The position numbers and the translations under genes are program-made. This document shows positions 59,440-64,000 of a DNA stretch of 64,000 nucleotides, in pieces (position 1 is the first letter of the stretch; each line of letters starts with the position of its first letter). The DNA comes from Pomphorhynchus laevis. Lineage: Eukaryota; Acanthocephala; Palaeacanthocephala; Echinorhynchida; Pomphorhynchidae. The stretch lies in contig WNNJ02000219.1 of assembly GCA_012934845.2 (NCBI GenBank), positions 1-64,000 on the forward strand. The letters are read 5' to 3'. Below the pieces are notes generated by a model. The model searched no databases. It saw only the letters and a list, made by a program, of their open reading frames with translations, and was not told where the DNA came from.

Positions 59440-60773
59440 TTGATATATATCATGTGAAATATATGTCATAATCAAAAATATTTAATTATAATTACTTATG
59501 TTTTTAAATGATTATTTCAATTAGTATTTTTCGTTTAAAGCTTAAATGAAGTTAAAACCCTTTTTGAAATGTATATTTATTTACATAAAAAAGTGTTTTT
59601 ATGTCAGTTATAAAAATTAATAATATTGTTTTTTACTTATACTATCTGAATTAATCCAATAAAATTTAATTATCCAGATTATAACATATTTGTTCTGTTA
59701 AAAAATTGAATTCTGAATTATATTTTCATTTTCAGGGTACATCAACAAATGTATAAATGATCATACTATTTTTAATTTAAATTGCGTTTACTTTCACTTG
59801 ATATATTATATATGAAGTGATACCATGTACATTTATTGTAGATAAATATACATTTCAAATAAGGTTTTAACTTCATTTCAGCTTTGAACGAAGAATGCTA
59901 ACTGAATTAATCATTTAAATACATAAGTAATTGCAATTAAATATTCCTGATTATGACTTATTTGTTCTGTTGTAATAAAATCAATTTAATTTTCATTTGA
60001 TGTTATAAATTTTCGATTCAATTAATTTAAGTAAAAACTAGTCGGTCTAATTTCAATTCAAAGATTTTGAAATATCAAAATTATTGATATTTTAGTTGTT
60101 TTTATCAAACAAAAATATATTTATATCAAATCAACTAACTGAGTCCACGTATTTAATATAATTTTAAAATAAACAAAACATAATAATGTCAAATTAAAAT
60201 TTAATAATTAAATAATAAAATTAATAATTGTTTTTAGATTTTTTATAATTTAAATCAAGTTAAAATAAAAAATTGAAATTGAAAATAAACGTCATTTTTA
60301 TGAATTGAAATTCACTATCTGGTAGGTGTTTCTTTTACTTAGTTGTCTACTCCCTATAGGGTGGGTTGAGCTTTATTGTAAATGATAACACTATTGTAAA
60401 TTTTATCAATAACTGAAAAATGTGAAATATTCAGTAGGTTTTTTATTGAACAAATAAACTTGTTTCCGATGATATGATGATATAACATTATTTTAATTCG
60501 ATGGTATGATTTTTCAATTCAAAAATTTAAGTAAAAACTGGTCAGTCTCATTTCAATTCAAAGATTTTGAAATATCAAAATTATTGATATTTTTAGGTGT
60601 TTTTATTAAACAAAAATATATTTAAAATTAGGGAATTTTTATTAATGTATACATTCTTACATCTGTTTTCCTGGATTAATAGAGGATCGATCAACTTCCT
60701 TGTCGTAAGGCGTTAACAACCATTCGATGCATCCATCACTACCCAAAGCTCCCCATTCGGTATTTACAATTAC
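48650..60773 (-). CDS. HK: hexokinase, 3' part of the gene
   Basis: Four exons on the minus strand (60773-60661, 54403-54087, 51024-50861, 48772-48650) encode about 230 C-terminal residues of hexokinase, the cytosolic enzyme that phosphorylates glucose with ATP. Landmarks in order: VNTEWGALG (a glucose-contacting Glu), INPGKQIFEKLVSGMFMGEI (a second glucose-contacting Glu in GE), SKRAGVLVAVG, VGIDGSVYRYHPKFH, and LSNDGSGIGAALVA, the adenosine-binding GSG-x-GA. The frame is continuous across the first three junctions. The last splice gives one or two more residues than usual before the GSG motif. The 5' exons are outside the window. The gene is convergent with MAGI. Confidence 0.92.
49023..49215. 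repeat. fold-back element, copy 1
   Basis: The left end GTTGATGCTGATCCATTATT mirrors the right end AATAATGGATCATTATCAAC. Inside, GATATTTCGCTAACTT mirrors GGTTAGCAAAATATC. Single arms of the family also occur at 14925 and 48280. Confidence 0.75.
49351..49725. repeat. fold-back element, copy 2
   Basis: Same ends (GTTGATACTGATCCATTATT at the left, CTCCAATAATTATTTAAATA at the right) and the same inner TTTCGCTTACTTCTGTTAGC / GACAGTAGTTAGCGAAATAT pair, with an extra AT-rich core. Confidence 0.7.
50391..50682. mobile_element. MITE with TA target duplication
   Basis: TACTGACA...TGTCAGTA: inverted ends of about 70 bp (AGGAAAGTTTAAACCT at the left, its near complement at the right) flanked by TA. A TA duplication suggests the Tc1/mariner type. 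A divergent relative is at 11319-11807. Confidence 0.7.
50861..51024 (-). CDS. HK: hexokinase exon
   Basis: The acceptor is CTTAAG; GT completes the Gly codon from 54087. It reads LSCLIERIMRNRNVHSKTPC, then EIVVGIDGSVYRYHPKFHKN and PLSRLLPKNIT. VGIDGSVY-HP-F matches hexokinase (VGVDGTLYK-HP-F). The donor is GTTGGT. Confidence 0.93.
51456..51618 (-). CDS. possible terminal exon of unknown gene
   Basis: After an AATTCAG acceptor the minus strand is open for 53 codons: VNAVHEPNYSRHRNPRRYNS, EMLVIDRLTSRENKLKIVTH, KFTDIAMVEI, then TGA. It stands out from the AT-rich flanks. It lies in a hexokinase intron on the same strand but does not fit the hexokinase frame. I do not recognise it. It could be the last exon of a nested gene, or chance. 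Confidence 0.3.
51720..52430 (+). mobile_element. PLE reverse transcriptase fragments in tandem
   Basis: 51860-52141 encodes NYLKEGTSIFRQIKGVPMGG, NSSPIIADLFLS and FRYIDDICVFNSNN, an open piece of the second PLE family with intact YIDD. The same segment starts again at about 52160-52420, with GTAAAAGCTGTTCC in place of GTKGVP, so two partial units are tandem. Confidence 0.85.
52431..52950 (-). other. hexokinase intron, AT-rich
   Basis: No gene or repeat recognised. Confidence 0.5.
52955..53480 (-). mobile_element. LINE 3' end, 5'-truncated
   Basis: The minus strand begins KAKAV-like DYC and continues RLRRFDHTSTYFAQLSWPTI, HIRIKLRLLL and FLDDTRPTLL, then RHSVLLHVPNYSNNYGLRSF and a WNQLP stretch: the C-terminus of the same APE-type LINE as 24120-30830. 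The 3' UTR is at 53040-52955, shared with 6920-7090. The 5' end at about 53480 is a fold-back. Confidence 0.8.
53456..53501. repeat. palindrome at the LINE 5' junction
   Basis: AAAGGCTAAGGCAGTAATC, GAA, then the exact reverse complement of the first part. The right arm is not LINE in its proper orientation, so the copy appears to have snapped back on itself when it was inserted. Confidence 0.85.
53880..54000 (+). repeat. dispersed repeat family A copy
   Basis: TTTATTAATCAATTCATAAA and the AT-rich middle, truncated. Confidence 0.55.
54087..54403 (-). CDS. HK: hexokinase exon
   Basis: The acceptor is TTTTAATAG; A completes the Ile codon begun at 60661. It reads FEKLVSGMFMGEIVRNIILD, then KIYRASLGTPGAFLAKYVSD, IESDDGIGF, CAIIQYICKLVSKRAGVLVA and VG. 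EKLVSGM-GE is the hexokinase family motif. The donor is GTTAGT, phase 1. Confidence 0.95.
54590..54725 (+). repeat. dispersed repeat family A copy
   Basis: The AT-rich middle, then GTAGACTTAGTTACCTGATT. Confidence 0.55.
54730..55390 (-). other. hexokinase intron, AT-rich
   Basis: No gene. TTTATTATACCATTTTCGCCTCTAA occurs at about 53499 and again at 54489, a direct repeat flanking the exon at 54087-54403. Confidence 0.5.
55395..55815. mobile_element. tRNA-derived SINE, inverted dimer
   Basis: A ~400-bp palindrome. The right arm reads GAGTTCAAATCCGATC (a pol III B-box-like element at 55637-55646), CAGTCAACGGAGAAAGCAGA, GGTCGAAACGTGAAACGTAG, CAGCAGCTGATGAGACCC, CCTGCTGTATCAAAAATAAA and CCTGTGAGGATAATATCGTG. 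The left arm mirrors it. A 29-bp direct duplication (GACTGATGCTGATCGGATTT) sits at 55539-55596. The A-box half of the tRNA-like head is missing at the centre. A third, 5'-truncated copy is at 22670. Confidence 0.7.
55682..55727 (+). ncRNA. permuted (type II) hammerhead-like core in the SINE
   Basis: GGTC-GAAAC...CTGATGA-GACC: the arms GGTC (55682) and GACC (55723) would form an open stem II. After GAAA, ACGU-GAA-ACGU (55689-55699) can fold as stem III, leaving GUA with cleavage expected after 55700. Both invariant boxes are intact here and in the inverted left arm. Stem I is weak: only CTG (55704) with CAG (55713), after three unpaired bases. Confidence 0.45.
56067..57603 (-). mobile_element. 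PLE copy, 5'-truncated, inverted partner
   Basis: Minus strand. RT from motif A onward at 57603-56950 (IQAKYDSVVVSQLTKLLDLI, KIGCAMGTPAAPAFAILYVA, MYVRYIDDIFLLWKDS, then VYHKPTWKPVYLHASSCHPS). A GIY-YIG nuclease is at 56927-56250 (C-rich CRPCNDKRC, SQNIIYLLQCRNCKIQYVGE, ERRHRELWWAAQLM). It differs from the plus copy at 57604-59400 by only a few residues. The RT's 5' part (LYTSIPL and before) is cut at the junction, and one frame break lies near 56935. It is a recent insertion. Confidence 0.92.
56129..56153 (-). ncRNA. hammerhead-like motif of the PLE, minus copy
   Basis: TTGATGA, A, GAGC-AGTAA-GCTC, GAAA on the minus strand. Stem II is perfect with one extra A. C3 of the CTGANGA box is T. 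Stems I and III are not clear. Confidence 0.5.
57604..59400 (+). mobile_element. PLE copy with RT and GIY-YIG nuclease
   Basis: Plus strand. It begins inside the fingers region (RPGRFYMLPKTHK, RGRPIISSHNTSTEKISRYV), then TLDIEALYTSIPLTEGIIAV, KIGCAMGTPAAPAFAILYVA, YVRYIDDIFLLWKDSKDKLE and the thumb. A nuclease follows at 58393-59215 (CRPCNDKRCLTCSDMV, SQNIIYLLQCRNCKIQYVGE, then RRHRELWWAAQL). Single-base frame breaks occur near 58390 and 59035, and a stop near 57660. The 3' end runs into a TA tract at 59400. The N-terminus is missing. A Penelope/Neptune-type PLE; almost intact, so young. Confidence 0.93.
59313..59337 (+). ncRNA. hammerhead-like motif of the PLE, plus copy
   Basis: CTGAAGA (fits CTGANGA), A, GAG-AAGTAAG-CTC, GAAA, then ACGTTA. 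The core boxes are canonical; stem II is 3 bp with one extra A, against 4 bp in the minus copy. PLEs are known to carry such motifs in their terminal repeats. Confidence 0.55.
59455..59985. repeat. ~500-bp fold-back
   Basis: 59470-59610 and 59825-59970 are inverted copies: AAATGAAGTTAAAACCC mirrors GGTTTTAACTTCATTT, and AATATTTAATTATAATTACTTATG mirrors CATAAGTAATTGCAATTAAATATT. It adjoins the PLE's TA tail. Confidence 0.75.
60120..60310 (-). repeat. dispersed repeat family A copy
   Basis: On the minus strand: TCAATTCATAAAAATGACGT, the AT-rich middle, then ACGTGGACTCAGTTAGTTGA. Nearly the same as 42660-42850. Confidence 0.75.
60661..60773 (-). CDS. HK: hexokinase exon (most 5' one seen)
   Basis: The acceptor is TTTTTAG, phase 0. 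It reads VIVNTEWGALGSDGCIEWLL, then TPYDKEVDRSSINPGKQ. NTEWGA-G-DG and D-E-D-SINPGKQ are hexokinase motifs around the glucose site. The donor is GTAAGA, phase 2. Confidence 0.95.
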
Positions 60774-61790
60774 CTAAAAATAGAGTTAAAAATTATATGG
60801 TAGTAAAGCGTTTTAAAGTAAACAGTTTTATTAAAGTAAACGGTTCCTGGTTTAAGTAGTTTAAAATTTTATTGTCTATAAATAAATATAGACATAAATA
60901 CATATATTAACAAAGCTCACTATATATTTATACTTTAATATTGATACATTGCAGCATTTGTTAAGTAAAAACATTGAGCACTTTAAAACGAAAAAGAAAG
61001 ATCAATTTGTTATCAATTGAAATTTGTTAATTGAACAAACAAAGTCATTTGAACAACACTTATACATGAAAGTATAAGTGATTTTTATTTAAATGATTTA
61101 TTTTTTACAGCCGCCGACGTCATTTATGCTATAAAGAATTAAAATTGATATAAAGTATATTATTTTGATATTAATTTTAAATATAGCTGAGTATTGTTTT
61201 TAATGATATAACTGAACAATAGTATGAATTTCGTTTCGATAATTTTATAATTCATTTAATCTCGTTTTATTATATATTTCTGAATTGTACACTTTTAAGC
61301 AAATAGCATAAATAAGATAATGTGAAATAAAACTGTCTAGACAACAAATATATTAAGCTTTTAATCAAACCAAATGCTTGCTTATAAATTATAGAAAGGA
61401 TAATTTAACAGTAAATTAATACAAAATAATTTAAACAATTAAATAAGTTTAAGTAAAACTTTGGAAAAATATTACATACAGAGACTGTATGAACAGCTTT
61501 TTAATTATAAAATTTATCCCCAAACTGTTAAAGTTTGTAAAAAATATCTGACAAATTCGAAAAAATATAATTTGATAAAAAAATGTATTAAATATAAAAT
61601 TATATTTAATTTATATTTAAATTATATTTAATAATTTGTAAAAATTGATACAAAAATATTATAAAAATATAATAATATTTCTAAAAATTATATTAATTAT
61701 TATTAATATAATAATTAATATAATAATTACCTTAAAAAATTACCTTAAAAAAGCTTTACCTTAAAAAAATTGGGTTTTAATAAACATACA
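60774..61790 (-). other. hexokinase intron, AT-rich
   Basis: No gene. A CACTTATAC/GTATAAGTG hairpin lies near 61057. Very AT-rich and low in complexity up to the LINE. Confidence 0.55.
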
Positions 61791-61792
61791 AT

Positions 61793-61882
61793 CGACTTTC
61801 AGATCGATTTTCCAGATCGACTTTCCAGATCGACTTTCCAGATCGACTTTCCAGATCGACTTTCCAGATCGACTTTCCAGAT
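61793..61882 (+). repeat. 13-bp minisatellite at the LINE 5' end
   Basis: Seven tandem units of CGACTTTCCAGAT; the first is one base short and the second has one substitution. They end directly before the ATG at 61884. Confidence 0.95.
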
Positions 61883-61883
61883 C

Positions 61884-64000
61884 ATGGTTCGCGGCAAACC
61901 TTCGGTCCAACGATTATGCTGCTCTTGCAATGGTCCCGCAGCTGTTTGCAAAGGGTGTAAGTGCGCAAAATCAGGAAAAGCATGTGTCAACTGCCGAGCC
62001 AAGAAATGTAGAAATCAATCGTCAATTAACCAACCTACAAGTCCTAACTCTATCGCTCAAATGCTATCAAATTCCGCTGCTGCGCCAGTCGAACGAGTTC
62101 ATTCATTAATTGCATTGGACATACCGCGGGAAAGCGATGTTGTCCATAACCAGGTTGAGTCTACCGCGCGCCAATTAACGCTTCACGATATCTACGAAAT
62201 CGTTATCACTTGGCCCCCAGCGCTCTTGGATCCACCTCGCTGTAATGCTACGAACGAATTTGTGGACATCATGGCTGATCTTTACTACCAAGCTTCGGAG
62301 GAAGTGCACTTTCAATCCTGCTCCGCGCTTGAGGCGGCAACCGTGCTCTCTCGTTGTGTGCTTCAGAGAATCGAAAGTCGTAAAACGGCGATCATACGCA
62401 AAGCTATGGAACGTAGGCTGGATCTTTGGAGAAATAACGATTTTAATGCCCTCTTTGACGAAGCGAGATGCCTGCAGGCCCGAGCTGATTTGAATAAATA
62501 CGATGGTAAAAATACTGAATGGAAAACCAGATACTGCAATCTTGTGAAGAAAGGCCGTCTAAGCGCTGCAACATCCCTCTTATCTGGCATTCAAACTTCT
62601 TGAACCCTTCGTGCAGACACATTGATTGATGGTTTTACAGTAAAGAATCTCCTACAGAGGTTACATCCTGAAACAGCAGAGGCAAAGCCGGAAGCATTTC
62701 TGCATGCTCCCATGATGGGTGCGGTTCCTCACCATCCGTCTACATTCCTTGCAATTGACGCAAGCGACATCGTAAAAGCGTCCCACTCCACATTTGGCAC
62801 AGCAGGCCCATCCGGCGTGGATGCGCTTATGTGGAAACGCATGCTCACGGCTTTCGGTACTCATTCTAAAAAGCTTGCTGAAGCTCTTGCCGCTCTAGCA
62901 GTCAAAATCGCTTCTGAAAAAGTCTCGCCTAATACTATTAATGCTTTCGTAGCTCGCCGACTTGTGGCCATCCCGAAAAAGAATAGAGGTATTCGACCGA
63001 TTGGAATAGCCGAAGTAGGTAGACGGATTGTCTGCAAAGCGATTTTGCAACATATAAAAACGGATTTGCAAGACATCGCTGGATTAGAGCAACTATGTGC
63101 CTCACAACGGAGTGGTGTGGACTTTTGTATACACTCTCTACGCAATAACTTCCACAACAATCCAGAATTTGGCTTACTGTGTGTCGACGCCTCCAACGCT
63201 TTTAACAGCTTAAACCGCCGAGTAGCTCTTCGTAACATGTCGCATTTATGTCCGTAATTAGCGCAAACTTTCCAAAACATCTATTCTGTCGATGCTCGTC
63301 TTGTTTTGGAAGGTGGTTTGCTCCACTCGAAGGAGGGTGTGACTCAAGGCGAGCCTTTAGCAATGGCCATCTTCGCAATGGCTTCTCTGCCTCTTATAAG
63401 GATGATAAGAGATCAATGTCCTGATGTTGTTCAAACGGTGGTTTGCAGACGATGCGAACTTCCTCGGCTCCACATTGATGCTTGAGAAAGTACTTAATAT
63501 CCTACAACAGCACGGACCTGATTATGGCTATCATGTTAAACCAGCCAAATCTGCTCTTCTTCTGCACGAAACGATGACAGTAGATCAATCAAAGTTTGCA
63601 GGTGTCGACATAAGGCACGATGGTGTTAAGATTCTCGGCTCATTCATTGGATCAAGTGCGTTCATGAAAGAATCGACCAGAGAGCGAATTGAAGATGACG
63701 TTTATCTGACAGACCGGCTCACAGAGATATGCTCTGTAGACCCGCATATTTCTTACATCGGATTGACCAAGTCATTGCAATGGAAGTGGACACACTTCTT
63801 ACGCACAACGAGTTGCTCCGATGACGACCTTGCACCTTTGCGGGATGCAATTACCGGGAGATTCTTAAAGGAAATGACAAAGCAGGACCTTTCAGAAGAT
63901 TGGGTGAAGGTACTTACCAGTCCCATACGAGAAGGAGGCCTCGGGATCATTGACCCTCTGTTCGTGAAGGACCTGGAATTCAGCTCTTCTGAGAGAATGT
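61884..64000 (+). mobile_element. non-LTR retrotransposon (RLE-type relative), running off the window
   Basis: Starts at ATG 61884 with MVRGKPSVQRLCCSCNGPAA and CKGCKCAKSGKACVNCRAKK, a Cys cluster likely to bind zinc and nucleic acid. Then RKTAIIRKAMERRLDLWR and FGTAGPSGVDALMWKRML. Reverse transcriptase: ARRLVAIPKKNRGIRPIGIA, EVGRRIVCKAIL, LLCVDASNAFNSLNRRVALR, EGVTQGEPLAMAIFAMASLP, WFADDANFLGS (catalytic ADD). It goes on to SPIREGGLGIIDPLFVKDLE at the edge. In-frame TGA (62601) and TAA (63255) and one frameshift near 63435 break it. The GLGI region and lack of an APE domain ally it with the element at 19964-22021, which bears a restriction-like nuclease. Confidence 0.85.

Noticed and set aside
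60774-64000. further 5' hexokinase exons
   Set aside because: I looked for the small-domain motifs upstream of NTEWG on the minus strand and saw none; the LINE occupies the end of the window.

Overview
The window is AT-rich animal DNA with two host genes meeting tail to tail and a dense load of transposable elements. The host gene parts are spliced (GT-AG introns, one likely GC-AG) and encode animal-type proteins. Several introns are only 45-58 bp, while others run 3-9 kb and are packed with repeats. Penelope-like elements (PLEs) dominate, with non-LTR retrotransposons, old Ty3/gypsy-type LTR elements and many fold-back repeats. This suits an invertebrate, perhaps a flatworm or another spiralian, but nothing here fixes the species.

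Plus strand, 2518-45670: the 3' part of a MAGI-type scaffold gene (membrane-associated guanylate kinase, inverted). The exons give a guanylate-kinase-like domain, five PDZ domains and a C-terminal tail. Exon phases agree across every junction I could test, including across giant introns. I found no WW domains between the GK and PDZ1 exons, where other MAGI proteins have two. The protein's N-terminal part lies left of the window.

Minus strand, 60773-48650: the last four recognised exons of a hexokinase gene, converging on the MAGI gene with about 3 kb between the two stop codons. Its 5' exons lie right of the window.

Repeats by region. 1-2130: PLE pieces (GIY-YIG nuclease, reverse transcriptase) and a TA array. 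5-10 kb: a PLE with direct terminal repeats and three tandem ~420-bp PLE units. 11-19 kb: fold-back and TIR elements, including a 1.5-kb near-palindrome. 20-22 kb: a decayed non-LTR element with a restriction-like endonuclease. 24-31 kb: an APE-type LINE split by a 4-kb gypsy fossil with LTRs and a 5-bp target duplication. 33-45 kb: further PLE pieces and a circularly permuted gypsy fossil. 46-56 kb: fold-back families and a tRNA-derived SINE palindrome carrying hammerhead-ribozyme core pieces. 56-59.4 kb: two nearly identical PLE copies in head-to-head inversion. 61.8-64 kb: a second endonuclease/RT LINE with a 13-bp minisatellite at its 5' end, running off the window.

The two host genes share no evident pathway. 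MAGI proteins organise junctions and signalling complexes at membranes; hexokinase starts glycolysis. The most unusual content is the recurrent inverted and tandem arrangement of PLEs and SINEs, and the ribozyme-like motifs at their ends.
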